Part shown: one piece after another, positions 43,704-52,706 of the stretch
Position numbering within the stretch: position 1 is the stretch's first letter
Layout: every line of letters starts with the position of its first letter
From: Desulfobacteraceae bacterium RAAP-1
GTDB taxonomy: Bacteria > Desulfobacterota > Desulfobacteria > Desulfobacterales > Desulfatirhabdiaceae
Assembly: GCA_001443525.1 (NCBI GenBank)
Contig: LKPX01000007.1
Span: forward strand, 1-64,000
Direction of reading: 5' to 3'
DNA: 64,000 bases
Translations under genes and position numbers: made by a program
Notes under the pieces: generated by a model
What the model saw: the letters and a program-made list of their open reading frames with translations, nothing else
What the model was told of the DNA's origin: nothing
The model's database searches: none

Positions 43704-44003
43704 ATGCTGTCTCACATTGTTCTGTTCTGGTTAAAAAAAGACATTTCCGATGCGCAGCGTTCCTTATTTCGGGAAGGGTTGGAATCTCTCAAGGCCATAG
43801 ACGGTACGCGGGGAGTTTATATCGGTACGCCAGCCAAAACCGGCAACCGGCCGGTGATAGACACATCCTATGATTTTGCCATCACCGTGTTGTTTGATTC
43901 GCTTCAAAACCATGATGTGTATCAGACGCATCCGCTGCATCTGGCGTTTCTGAAACAGTTCAACACATTTTTGAGTCGAGTTCAGGTGTACGATTATGAA
44001 TAG
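43704..44003 (+). CDS. Dabb-family stress-responsive barrel protein
   Basis: 99 residues, ferredoxin-like alpha+beta dimer of the Dabb family: MLSHIVLFWLKKDI at the N-terminus, GVYIGTPAKTG in the middle and YQTHPLHLAFL near the end (conserved His). Members range from polyketide cyclase-like to unknown stress proteins; no activity is assigned. ATG 43704 follows GGGGAGGTGC, which excludes the longer frame. Confidence 0.88.
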   Translation: MLSHIVLFWLKKDISDAQRSLFREGLESLKAIDGTRGVYIGTPAKTGNRPVIDTSYDFAITVLFDSLQNHDVYQTHPLHLAFLKQFNTFLSRVQVYDYE

Positions 44004-44085
44004 GATATCTTCTGAACTATCATAAACGGCGTTTTCTGCAGATTTCTCCACTCTTGAGGGGGAGAGTTGATGGGCTCAAACGGTT

Positions 44086-44613
44086 ATGGGGGCAAATGCG
44101 CAGATGCGTAAAGAAAAAAATGACTGGACATCGATGTCTCAAATACGCCGGCAGACAATTGCAGGCTTAACACCAGGGGCTGTTTTTACCGTCACGCGAT
44201 CTTTTTCGGAAGCGGATGTCCGCCTGTTTGCCGATATGACGCTGGACTACAATCCAGTTCATTTTGATGATCAATTTGTGGCAGCCAAGGGTTTTAACGC
44301 CCGGATCTGTCATGGCTTATTGATCGGGGGGATGGTGACTCAGATCGGCGGACAGATCGGATGGCTGGCGTCAGGAATGAGCTTCCGGTTCAAACGGCCT
44401 GTATATATCGGCGATGAGGTTACCTGCACCCTGACCATTACCGATATTGATGACCGGGGCAGGGCAAAAGCCGACGTCGTTATCGTGAATCAGCATAACG
44501 ACGTGGTGCTGACCGCTCATCTGACGGGTATTGTTCCCGGAAAGGCTGAAATCCGGATTCTTGAAAAAATACTGAAAAACGAAGAAAGCGATGCAGACGC
44601 GTCATCCGATTGA
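44086..44613 (+). CDS. MaoC-like (R)-specific enoyl-CoA hydratase
   Basis: 175 residues, one hot-dog domain. Catalytic dyad in LDYNPVHFDD (Asp and His of hydratase 2 motif), then GFNARICHGLLIGGMV. It would hydrate trans-2-enoyl-CoA to (R)-3-hydroxyacyl-CoA, or act on a similar thioester. The first ~20 residues (to MSQIRRQ) may not be translated; ATG 44086, 44104 and 44134 are all possible and none has a strong SD. Confidence 0.85.
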   Translation: MGANAQMRKEKNDWTSMSQIRRQTIAGLTPGAVFTVTRSFSEADVRLFADMTLDYNPVHFDDQFVAAKGFNARICHGLLIGGMVTQIGGQIGWLASGMSFRFKRPVYIGDEVTCTLTITDIDDRGRAKADVVIVNQHNDVVLTAHLTGIVPGKAEIRILEKILKNEESDADASSD

Positions 44614-44622
44614 GTTGAAATA

Positions 44623-45216
44623 ATGGTATTCCCAAAGCCTGTGGATGTTTCTTCGCGGTGTGCATGGGCGGGTTCTGACCCGCTGTATGTGTCGTATCAC
44701 GATACGGAATGGGGCGTTCCAGTTCACGACGACAGACGGCTTTTCGAATTTCTGGTACTGGAGGGCGCACAGGCCGGGTTGAACTGGCTGACGGTGCTGC
44801 GGAAACGGGAACATTATCGGGCGGCTTTTGATCAATTCAATGTGGAAAAAGTGGCCGGGTATGATTCCGAAAAAACAGGCCGTCTTCTTCTGAATTCCGG
44901 AATCATTCGAAACCGCCTGAAAATCGCGAGCGCCATCCAAAATGCCAGAGCTTTTCTCAAAGTTCAGACGCAATTCGGGAGTTTTGATGCCTATATCTGG
45001 CGATTTGTGGATGGTACGCCGACAATTCATTCCTGGAAAACTGTTCAGGAAATTCCCGCCTCCGATACAATTTCGGCAGCCATGAGCCGGGATCTCTCGC
45101 AGCGAGGATTTAAATTCGTGGGGCCTGTGATCTGCTATGCCTATATGCAGGCTGTGGGCATGGTCAATGACCACACAACCGGCTGTTTCCGGTATCGTGA
45201 ACTTGTAACCAGTTAA
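44623..45216 (+). CDS. tag: DNA-3-methyladenine glycosylase I
   Basis: 197 residues, full length for Tag. Removes 3-methyladenine from DNA. Seen: CAWAGSDPLYVSYHDTEWG at the N-terminus (zinc Cys and His; Glu-Trp-Gly of the pocket), FEFLVLEGAQAGLNW, and HTTGCFRY at the C-terminus with the other zinc His and Cys. It begins 9 bases after the MaoC gene. Confidence 0.95.
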   Translation: MVFPKPVDVSSRCAWAGSDPLYVSYHDTEWGVPVHDDRRLFEFLVLEGAQAGLNWLTVLRKREHYRAAFDQFNVEKVAGYDSEKTGRLLLNSGIIRNRLKIASAIQNARAFLKVQTQFGSFDAYIWRFVDGTPTIHSWKTVQEIPASDTISAAMSRDLSQRGFKFVGPVICYAYMQAVGMVNDHTTGCFRYRELVTS

Positions 45217-45226
45217 AAAATTTTGA

Positions 45227-45391
45227 AAAACTTGTTGCGATGATATTCGTATCAATGGTCGTGTAAAATCCTTGGAATATAAACACATTGTTCTGGAATT
45301 GATATTTCTCAAGTATATACCCGATGTCTTTGAAGCATTGCTTCACAAGCTGAAGGACGGCGAATGCGAATATGCCGGTTCAGATAGTTGA
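45227..45391 (+). pseudogene. Fragment of type I restriction methylase HsdM
   Basis: In the tag-gap intergene, an open stretch without a start reads ...SLEYKHIVLELIFLKYI PDVFEALLHKLKDGECEYAG and stops at 45391. It matches the N-terminal HsdM domain block (E-Y-K-H-V-V-L-G-L-I-F-L-K-Y-I-S-D-x-F). Nothing of the methylase core, HsdS or HsdR remains. Upstream, stops occur in the frame (TGA at 45224-45226). It is a relic of a lost type I system. Confidence 0.75.
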
Positions 45392-45435
45392 ATCAACACC
45401 GTACGTTATCAAAAAATATTCTGAAAGGAGGCAAA

Positions 45436-46701
45436 ATGACACCGGCGACACACATGAAAAGCGGACTCAAACTGGGCGTCAACGGGCTGGGCCGTATCGG
45501 CAAGCTGACGGTATGGCATCATGCAGGACGCGGATATTTCGATGAACTGGTTGTCAATATCGGACGGCCATCGGGCGCCTGTCTTGCCGATATCGCCCAT
45601 TACCTTGAAAGAGATTCCACATACGGCAGCCTTCAGGGATATCTGTACGGATGTCAGTCCGGGCCGGTCATCGGCGACCTGGATGAATCCACGGGAAGCA
45701 TGACGATCAATGGCGTGAAAGTCACGGTGCTGCGATCCGCCCGAAATCCCCGAGAGCTGCACTGGAAGGATCACAACGTCCGGCTGGTGGTAGATACGAC
45801 CGGCCAGTTTCTGGATCCCACATTGAATCCGGATCATCCGGCCGGAGCGCTCCGGGGCCATCTGGAATCCGGTGCGGAAAAAGTGATCGTTTCAGCGCCG
45901 TTTAAAATCAAGGACAAGGGAAAACCCATGCCCGAAGATGCCGTGACAACGGTCATGGGCGTTAATGATAACGCCTACGATCCGCGGCGACATCAGCTCA
46001 TTTCCAACGCATCCTGCACCACCACCTGTCTGGCGCATATGATGAAACCGCTCATACATGCTTTCGGCCCCAAGAAAATCCTGTCAGCATCCATGTCCAC
46101 GGTTCATGCAGCCACCGGAACACAGGCTGTACTGGACAGGCTTCCCAAGGCTGGCGCCACGGATCTGCGCAAAACCCGAAGCATCCTGAACAACATCATC
46201 CTGACATCCACCGGCGCCGCCAACGCCCTGCGCCTGGTCATTCCGGAAATGGAGCAGATCGGATTTATCGCCGAGTCTGTCCGGATACCAACGGCTACCG
46301 GTTCGCTGATCATTCTCGTGGTGAACCTTCAGGAAGACATGCCGGGCGGCAACATCCGCCGGGAAACCATCAACGGCATCTACCGTCAAACCGCCCAGGA
46401 AGATCCCCGCCGATACCTGCTGTTTTCAGATCAGCAGAATGTTTCCGCGGACATCATCGGTCTTCCCCGGGCTGCCGCCATCATCGAGGGCCATGAAACT
46501 CATACCCGCACGGCGGACGTTACCATTGATCTGACCAAAGTTCCGGGGCTTGATAAAGCCGTTGCAGGATCATTGCCCGACCCTGTCATTAAAATACTGG
46601 TTACCCAGGCGGTAATTTACGGCTGGTACGACAACGAAATGGGCAGTTATGTGCAAATGCTGGGCGACCGGGCTGTCAGCATTGCGGAGCAGTTGGGGTA
46701 A
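45436..46701 (+). CDS. gap-like: Glyceraldehyde-3-phosphate dehydrogenase family (long form)
   Basis: 421 residues; ordinary GapA is about 335. N-terminal NAD domain GVNGLGRIGKLTVWH (about 14-28), catalytic Cys in SNASCTTTCLAHM (about residue 194), and WYDNEMGSYV at the C-terminus. Several GapA-conserved residues vary (e.g. CTTTC for CTTNC; LERDSTYGSLQGYLYG for YDSxHG). Long GAPDH-like enzymes may use other substrates or act only in one direction. AAGGAGG sets ATG 45436. Confidence 0.8.
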   Translation: MTPATHMKSGLKLGVNGLGRIGKLTVWHHAGRGYFDELVVNIGRPSGACLADIAHYLERDSTYGSLQGYLYGCQSGPVIGDLDESTGSMTINGVKVTVLRSARNPRELHWKDHNVRLVVDTTGQFLDPTLNPDHPAGALRGHLESGAEKVIVSAPFKIKDKGKPMPEDAVTTVMGVNDNAYDPRRHQLISNASCTTTCLAHMMKPLIHAFGPKKILSASMSTVHAATGTQAVLDRLPKAGATDLRKTRSILNNIILTSTGAANALRLVIPEMEQIGFIAESVRIPTATGSLIILVVNLQEDMPGGNIRRETINGIYRQTAQEDPRRYLLFSDQQNVSADIIGLPRAAAIIEGHETHTRTADVTIDLTKVPGLDKAVAGSLPDPVIKILVTQAVIYGWYDNEMGSYVQMLGDRAVSIAEQLG

Positions 46702-46734
46702 AGAAATAACGCAAGTGGAAGTGATCGCCTGCCC

Positions 46735-47928
46735 TCAGCTTTTCTGACGCGGGGCCGTCGTCCGAACCAGCTCGAATACCGTTACTTCAGGTGGCGCCAG
46801 AAACCGGATTGGAGGGCCCCATGTGCCGGTGCCCCTGCTCACGTAGCGAGCGGAGTTTGGTGAACAATGTGAAAAACCGGTCTTCATGGGATAGAACAGA
46901 TGTGTCACCAGATTGAAAGGGAATATCTGCCCCTGGTGAACATGTCCGGAAAGTTGCAGATCAAAAAGCCCCACGCTCAGTGGATCCACATCCGGGCGGT
47001 GTCTGAGAAGCAGGGTGAATCTGTCTGCCGGAAACTTCGATAAGAGCGTCTTTTCTGAAACCGGATTGCAGCGGGCGAATCTTCCGGCAGCCGGATCATC
47101 CACGCCTACAACGTTGATCATGTCGCCGGCCGTCAATCCTTCGTTTCGCAGCAGCCTGAAACCTGTCTTTTCGGTAAAGTCAATGGCCTGATCCAGCCCT
47201 GCATATACTTCGTGATTTCCGATGACGGCGAATTTGCCGAATTTCGGCTGAACATCCTGAAGGAGTTCCGCCAGCCCGGTCATCCGGTTGATCTGTCCGT
47301 CCACCAGATCTCCTGTGGAAACCAGGATATCGGGTGAGGCATTGTTGATGGCGGCAATGACGCGCTTTAAACGGTTATGCCGGACAATCAGTCCCAGATG
47401 GACGTCGGAAATCTGTACAATGGTAAGCTTTTCAACTGTTGCAGGAAGTTTATCCGTATGGATGACAATCCGTTCTGTCCGGATGTTGCGTGCTTCAAAA
47501 TATCCGTACAGCGCCGTTGATATTCCCCACACAAGCGGCAGAATCAAAGCAGTGCGCTTTCCCGGGAAAAAGGCTGAGAAGTCCCGCTGAGAGATGAAAG
47601 CCGCAGCATGCAACAGTCCATGATAAATATCAAGCGCCAGTGAAGCGGAAAAAAAGAGAAAGATAAATCCCATCCAGAGATAACCGGCATAGGCCGCGAC
47701 GCGCGCCGTGATCTCCTGTCCGTGGTTTTCCAGAATCCGGATCAGCATCGGCGTTACCACCATCAGGAACAGAAACAGTGTCAGACATATGGATGCCGGC
47801 ATTCCCAGTGAAAGTGCAGCCTTCACCTTGAGAAAAAAATAGAGATGGGCGCCGCCGTAAATAAGGAAAAAAGTCAGGAGAAACAGGCTCATCATCACTC
47901 CACGAAAAATTGTTGCAGGTTTTATCAT
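46735..47928 (-). CDS. Membrane-anchored metallophosphoesterase
   Basis: 397 residues. N-terminal ~150 residues form about four or five membrane helices; then a calcineurin-like phosphoesterase domain with VQISDVHLGLI (D-x-H), STGDLVDGQ, VIGNHEVYAG and LSGHVHQGQIFPF. This matches the YkuE/YaeI-type membrane phosphoesterases, some of which act on lipids such as UDP-diacylglucosamine. It starts at 47928; MMSLFLLT at 47892-47895 after GGAG is a good alternative. Convergent with gap. Element D sits just upstream. Confidence 0.87.
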   Translation of the reverse strand: MIKPATIFRGVMMSLFLLTFFLIYGGAHLYFFLKVKAALSLGMPASICLTLFLFLMVVTPMLIRILENHGQEITARVAAYAGYLWMGFIFLFFSASLALDIYHGLLHAAAFISQRDFSAFFPGKRTALILPLVWGISTALYGYFEARNIRTERIVIHTDKLPATVEKLTIVQISDVHLGLIVRHNRLKRVIAAINNASPDILVSTGDLVDGQINRMTGLAELLQDVQPKFGKFAVIGNHEVYAGLDQAIDFTEKTGFRLLRNEGLTAGDMINVVGVDDPAAGRFARCNPVSEKTLLSKFPADRFTLLLRHRPDVDPLSVGLFDLQLSGHVHQGQIFPFNLVTHLFYPMKTGFSHCSPNSARYVSRGTGTWGPPIRFLAPPEVTVFELVRTTAPRQKS

Positions 47929-47978
47929 GTTAATGGTCTCGTAAAAACCGGAGCGAGCAGCTTATCTCTGCAAAATAT

Positions 47979-48105
47979 TGACGGCTTCGTAAAAAGTTCG
48001 CAGGCAAGGCGCGCAAATCCGCAAGGAATGAAGCGTACTTTTGGTACGCTGCAATGACGAAGGATGCGGCGCAACGCAGCATGCGGACTTTTTACGAAGT
48101 CGTCA
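47979..48105. repeat. Palindromic repeat element D
   Basis: Arms 47979-48002 and 48082-48105 (TGACGGCTTCGTAAAAAG...) are inverted with two mismatches. The interior is almost the same as element C, including CGTACTTTTGGTACG and GATGCGGCGCAACGCAGC. No clear target duplication. It fills most of the gap between the divergent phosphoesterase and Fic genes, so it overlaps their promoter region. Confidence 0.9.
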
Positions 48106-48213
48106 AATGTCTTTAGAGTGAAAACGGAGATCGTTAACAATGAAGCCATTGTATCTTTCTGCTGCGTGCGGTATGAACAGGCAGTTAACATATCTGAGGT
48201 CAAGGGTGCAACC

Positions 48214-48966
48214 ATGAAAAATGTCGATCCGGTTTTTCGGGCAATGGGGTTTTGTTATCCGGAGTGCCATATCCGGACACCGTCTGCGCCTGATCGCTCC
48301 CGTGCCTGTTTCAGGGCTAAAAAAATTCTGGAGGGGATTGTTTATGACACCGTTTTTCTGGAGGGAAATCCATTTACGTTTCCTGAGGTCAAAACCCTTC
48401 TGGAGGGTATCACGGTCGGCGGCCATAAGCTGTCTGATGAGCGGCAGGTATTGAACCAGGCCAAAAGCTGGAAAATCCTTTTTCGCATGATTCAATCCGG
48501 AGAATTTACGGTCAGCAGGGAAATATTTTGCCGGCTTCAGGGCATTGTGGCGGAAGAAGAGGCTCTGGATTGGGGAAATTTCCGGTCAGGTGCGGTATCT
48601 ATCGCCGGAACCGGGCATATCCCGCCGGAACCGGACGATCTGGATGCGCTGTTTCATCAGGGAGTTGCGATCCTGGAAAAAATTCAGAGTCCGCATCTTC
48701 GGGGGATGCTGTTTTTTCTCTTCGGTAGTCTGCATCAGTTTTTCTGGGATGGCAATAAACGCACTTCCCGTTTGATGATGAACGGCATACTGCTGTCTTC
48801 CGGATATGACGTCATCAATATTCCTGCGAAAAAAAAGCTGGAATTCAACGAAAAAATGATCCGGTTTTATGACAATCATGATGGCGCGGAGATGATCCAG
48901 TTTCTGGTATCCTGCTCTTTGGATATGGAGCTGACAATCGATCAGAATAAAATAGCCGTGTCTTAA
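48214..48966 (+). CDS. Fic/DOC-domain protein with altered active-site motif
   Basis: 250 residues. Fic core near the C-terminus: SLHQFFWDGNKRTSRLMM. Classical Fic is H-P-F-x-D/E-G-N-K/G-R; aligned on F-x-D-G-N-K-R, the catalytic His position holds Gln (QFFWDGNKR) and a His lies one residue earlier. Similar QFF-type Fic proteins exist, so it may be a natural subclass. An inhibitory helix (S/T-x-x-x-E-G-N) may be VFLEGNPF near residue 47, which would make it a self-inhibited type. It would AMPylate or otherwise modify a protein target, if active. ATG 48214 is used; longer frames enter element D. Confidence 0.75.
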   Translation: MKNVDPVFRAMGFCYPECHIRTPSAPDRSRACFRAKKILEGIVYDTVFLEGNPFTFPEVKTLLEGITVGGHKLSDERQVLNQAKSWKILFRMIQSGEFTVSREIFCRLQGIVAEEEALDWGNFRSGAVSIAGTGHIPPEPDDLDALFHQGVAILEKIQSPHLRGMLFFLFGSLHQFFWDGNKRTSRLMMNGILLSSGYDVINIPAKKKLEFNEKMIRFYDNHDGAEMIQFLVSCSLDMELTIDQNKIAVS

Positions 48967-49019
48967 GGAGGGCATAGAGCCTATGACGGTAAAACACGAT
49001 GTGATAGAAGGCTTCGGCC

Positions 49020-52000
49020 ATGATGTATCCGCTGAATCCGCTTGAATTTCCCCTCCATGGCGTCCGTCTGATCGAAGCCAGCGCAGGCACCGGAAAAACT
49101 TACACCATTGCAGCGCTGTACCTGCGTCTGATTCTGGGGCACGGAAACGACAACGGCTTTTCGCGGTCATTAACGCCGCCGGAAATTCTGGTAGTCACAT
49201 TTACCAATGCCGCTACAGAAGAACTCCGTGACCGGATCCGGCGCAGACTCACGGAAGCCGCCTCTTTCTTTGGCGGCCATACCGACGGAGATGACTATCT
49301 GACAGCGCTGCGCAGCGAATTTGCCGAAGATCACTGGCCGTCATGCGCCATGCGTCTGGAGCGGGCTGCGCAGTGGATGGATGAAGCTGCGGTTTACACC
49401 ATTCACGCCTGGTGTCAGCGGATGCTCCGTCAGCATGCGTTTGACAGTGGCGGCCTCTTTGACTTCCAGGTGGATGCCGATGACCGGGAGCTCCTGGAAA
49501 CAGCAGCCTGCGATTACTGGCGCTGCTGGTTTTATCCTCTGTCTGCTTCTCTGATTGCGGAGTGCATCCGGCTGACGAAAATTGCTGTTCCTGCGGATAT
49601 GCTGGCAGCGGTAAAGCCTTTCTTGAAAACACCGCCTATGGAAGCAGCGCCGGAAAATCCCTTCATGCTGCTTCAAAAACGCTGCCGGATGATTGAAGAA
49701 GCCCGGCGGATATGGGAAGAAGATTTTGAGAACGCCATCTCCAGATTGCGGCAGGCTCGGGCCGATAAAACACTGAACGGCAACAAATACCGGGAAACAT
49801 TCCTCGAAGACGGAATCAGACAGCTTGCCGACTGGGTATTTAAAGACGCCTCATTGCCGGATGCCGAGAAACTGAAAAAATTTTCCGCTTCAGGACTTCA
49901 GGACGGCGTATCCAAAAACAAAACCGCGCCGGAGCATCCGGCCTATGCGGCGTTAGACAGCCTGAACGATATGCCGGATGCACGCGGCATTGCTAATGAG
50001 CTGCTGCATCACGCGGCAAGGGATATTGCCCGCCGCGTACAGGGTGAAAAACAGCGCAACGCCCGGACAAGCTTCGATGATCTGTTGAACCGGTTGGGAA
50101 ATGCGCTGCAGGCATCAACAGACGGCAGACTGGCGGCCATTATCCGGGCCCAGTATCCAGTGGCGATGATCGATGAGTTTCAGGATACCGATCCGGTACA
50201 GTACGCTATTTTCAGCAGCGTTTATCGTGGGGCTTCCGATACCGGCCTGATCATGATCGGTGACCCTAAGCAGTCCATCTATGCGTTTCGTGGTGCGGAT
50301 GTCTATACCTATCTTTCGGCCAGAAAAGACGCCGGAGATACGGTCTTTACCCTGGGAACCAATTACCGTTCCACAGAAGGCATGGTGCAGGCCGTCAACC
50401 GGATGTTTCTGTCTGCCACCAGTCAACCGGACGGGGCCTTCCTGTTTAAGGACAAAATTCCATTTTATGAAGCAAAGACGCGGCAGGATGATAAGGAACA
50501 GTTTGTGGTCTGCGGCAGGCAGGCTGCGGGAATGCGGTTTTGCTGCCTGTCTCAGACCGAACCGGTTTCCAAAACGGCGGAAAACGGTTATGAACCCCGC
50601 ATCGCTCAATCTGCGGCCGATGACATTGCCCGTCTTCTGAATGCAGGGGGGCGGGGTGAGGCGGGGTTTCTGTCTCCGGACGGCGCATTCCGGCCGCTGC
50701 TCCCGGGTGATATCGCAGTGCTGGTGCGAACCGGTAAGGAGTCTCGCACCATCCGTCAGGCGCTGGATCGCCGGAATATCCCCAGCGTCTATCTGTCTGA
50801 CAGAGACTCGGTGTTTGACGCCGGTGAAGCCATCTCCATCCAATCCCTGCTGCGCGCCTGCGCGGCGCCTGAAGATGCTTCACTGCTGAGGGCCGCCCTG
50901 GCCGCCGATATTCTGGGATTTCCGATGGCCTGGCTGGATCGGCTTAACCGGGATGAATCGGCCTGGGAAAAGGAAGGCGAACGTTTCAGACGATTTCGGG
51001 ATATCTGGCGGCGCCAGGGGGTGCTGCCCATGCTGAGAGCGCTTCTGATGGCGTTTGATGTACCGGCCCGTCTGCTGTCTCACCCCGGCGGCGAACGGAT
51101 TTTGACCAATGTGCTTCATATCTCTGAATTGTTGCAGACTGCGGCGTCGCGGCTCGACGGTGAACATGCGCTGATTCGCTGGCTGAGCGAACAAATCCGG
51201 CGGCCCGATACCGAAAACAACGAAGAACTCGTTCTGCGGCTTGAAAGCGATGAAGCGCTGGTGCGCGTTGTGACCATCCATAAAGCCAAGGGGCTGGAAT
51301 ATCCACTGGTCTATCTGCCCTTTGTTTGCAGCTTCCGTGAAGTTTCAGACGAAAAGGATCGGGTGCTGCGTTTTCATGACAGTGACGGCCGATGGATTGT
51401 GACGCAGAACCCGACGCCGGATGCTGTTGCTGATGCAGACAGAGAACGGCTGGCGGAAGATTTGCGGATATTGTACGTAGCGGCGACCCGTTCCCGTCAT
51501 GCATGCTGGATGGGTGTCGGCGTCATGAAGGAGTCCGCGGACAGGAAAGGAGCCACTTCATTGCTCCATCGGTCTGCGATCGGCCATTTGCTGTCCGGCG
51601 GCGATGCAATTTTTGTCGAAGCGCTTCCGGAAAAGCTCGCGGTCATGAAAGGGGACTGTGCACATATTGTGATTGAAACCGAACCATCGTCTGAGGGGTG
51701 TCCGGAGATATTTCGTCCGCATTCCGAAGCGGTGCGTCTGTCGCCGGCGCGGTCATTTTCCGGCGATATCCTTCGGGACTGGAAGATATCCAGCTACAGC
51801 GGAATAGCACGGGACGCGGTCCATCCGGCATCCGGGATTCCGGAACATGATGCTTCACTGCCACGCGCCAGCTTTCCGGATTCACCTGCCGAGGATCAAC
51901 TGATCGAAATCAATACTGAATCGCCGGATGTTTCCGGGATCGTTTCCACGGAACTCACCATTCACACGTTTCCCAGAGGACCCGAAGCCGGAACGTTTCT

Positions 52001-52706
52001 GCACGATCTTCTAGAAATGGCGGTCACAGAAGGTCTGGCGGCATCCGGAAAATATCCGGCCGGTATTGCCGCCCGGATACGAACGTTTTGTCGTTACCGC
52101 CGTCAGGAAGAGCGGGCGGAATTTGTCACCGGCTGGCTGCTGCAATTTCTGAAGACACGTCTGCCGCTTCCGGAACAAAACGGCTGGATGACGCTGGCTG
52201 CGCTTTCTCCGGAAATCTGTCAGGCCGAAATGGAGTTTTTCATTCCTGTCGGCGAAGTGGATACCAGAGAACTGGATCGCGCCGTCATCGGTGCTGTTGT
52301 TCCTGGCGCAGCCCGCCCCGAGCTTCGCCAGGAGGTGTTCAGGGGTATGCTGAAGGGGTATATGGATCTGGCGTTTTGCTGGCAGAATCGGTATTATGTG
52401 CTGGATTACAAATCCAATTATCTGGGAGAAAACGAAGCGGCCTACACACAGGACGCCATGCGCCGCGCCATGCTGGAACACCGCTACGAGCTTCAGTATG
52501 TGCTCTATACACTGGCGCTGCACCGGCTGCTGAAGTCAAGGCTTCCGGATTATGATTACCGCCGGGATGTGGGAGGCGTTCTCTGGGTGTTTCTGAGGGG
52601 TGTTGACGCTGAAGGGCAGGGGGTCTATCTGGATAAGCCGCCGCAATCTCTGATCGAGCGGCTGGATGGATGGTTCGGCGGCTCAGGAGACGAACATGAA
52701 AGCTGA
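49020..52706 (+). CDS. recB: Exodeoxyribonuclease V beta subunit (helicase-nuclease)
   Basis: 1228 residues, full length. UvrD-type helicase: Walker A EASAGTGKTYT (about 19-29), FTNAATEELRDRI, DEFQDTDPVQ (about 384), GDPKQSIYAFRGAD, VVTIHKAKGLEYP, YVAATRSRHACWMG; C-terminal nuclease with GYMDLAFCW and DYKSNYLG (about 1129), the RecB nuclease motif. With RecC and RecD it unwinds and degrades DNA ends and loads RecA at Chi. recC is not within the window, though in many bacteria it lies just upstream; here a Fic gene holds that place. recD follows with an 11-base overlap. Confidence 0.95.
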   Translation: MMYPLNPLEFPLHGVRLIEASAGTGKTYTIAALYLRLILGHGNDNGFSRSLTPPEILVVTFTNAATEELRDRIRRRLTEAASFFGGHTDGDDYLTALRSEFAEDHWPSCAMRLERAAQWMDEAAVYTIHAWCQRMLRQHAFDSGGLFDFQVDADDRELLETAACDYWRCWFYPLSASLIAECIRLTKIAVPADMLAAVKPFLKTPPMEAAPENPFMLLQKRCRMIEEARRIWEEDFENAISRLRQARADKTLNGNKYRETFLEDGIRQLADWVFKDASLPDAEKLKKFSASGLQDGVSKNKTAPEHPAYAALDSLNDMPDARGIANELLHHAARDIARRVQGEKQRNARTSFDDLLNRLGNALQASTDGRLAAIIRAQYPVAMIDEFQDTDPVQYAIFSSVYRGASDTGLIMIGDPKQSIYAFRGADVYTYLSARKDAGDTVFTLGTNYRSTEGMVQAVNRMFLSATSQPDGAFLFKDKIPFYEAKTRQDDKEQFVVCGRQAAGMRFCCLSQTEPVSKTAENGYEPRIAQSAADDIARLLNAGGRGEAGFLSPDGAFRPLLPGDIAVLVRTGKESRTIRQALDRRNIPSVYLSDRDSVFDAGEAISIQSLLRACAAPEDASLLRAALAADILGFPMAWLDRLNRDESAWEKEGERFRRFRDIWRRQGVLPMLRALLMAFDVPARLLSHPGGERILTNVLHISELLQTAASRLDGEHALIRWLSEQIRRPDTENNEELVLRLESDEALVRVVTIHKAKGLEYPLVYLPFVCSFREVSDEKDRVLRFHDSDGRWIVTQNPTPDAVADADRERLAEDLRILYVAATRSRHACWMGVGVMKESADRKGATSLLHRSAIGHLLSGGDAIFVEALPEKLAVMKGDCAHIVIETEPSSEGCPEIFRPHSEAVRLSPARSFSGDILRDWKISSYSGIARDAVHPASGIPEHDASLPRASFPDSPAEDQLIEINTESPDVSGIVSTELTIHTFPRGPEAGTFLHDLLEMAVTEGLAASGKYPAGIAARIRTFCRYRRQEERAEFVTGWLLQFLKTRLPLPEQNGWMTLAALSPEICQAEMEFFIPVGEVDTRELDRAVIGAVVPGAARPELRQEVFRGMLKGYMDLAFCWQNRYYVLDYKSNYLGENEAAYTQDAMRRAMLEHRYELQYVLYTLALHRLLKSRLPDYDYRRDVGGVLWVFLRGVDAEGQGVYLDKPPQSLIERLDGWFGGSGDEHES

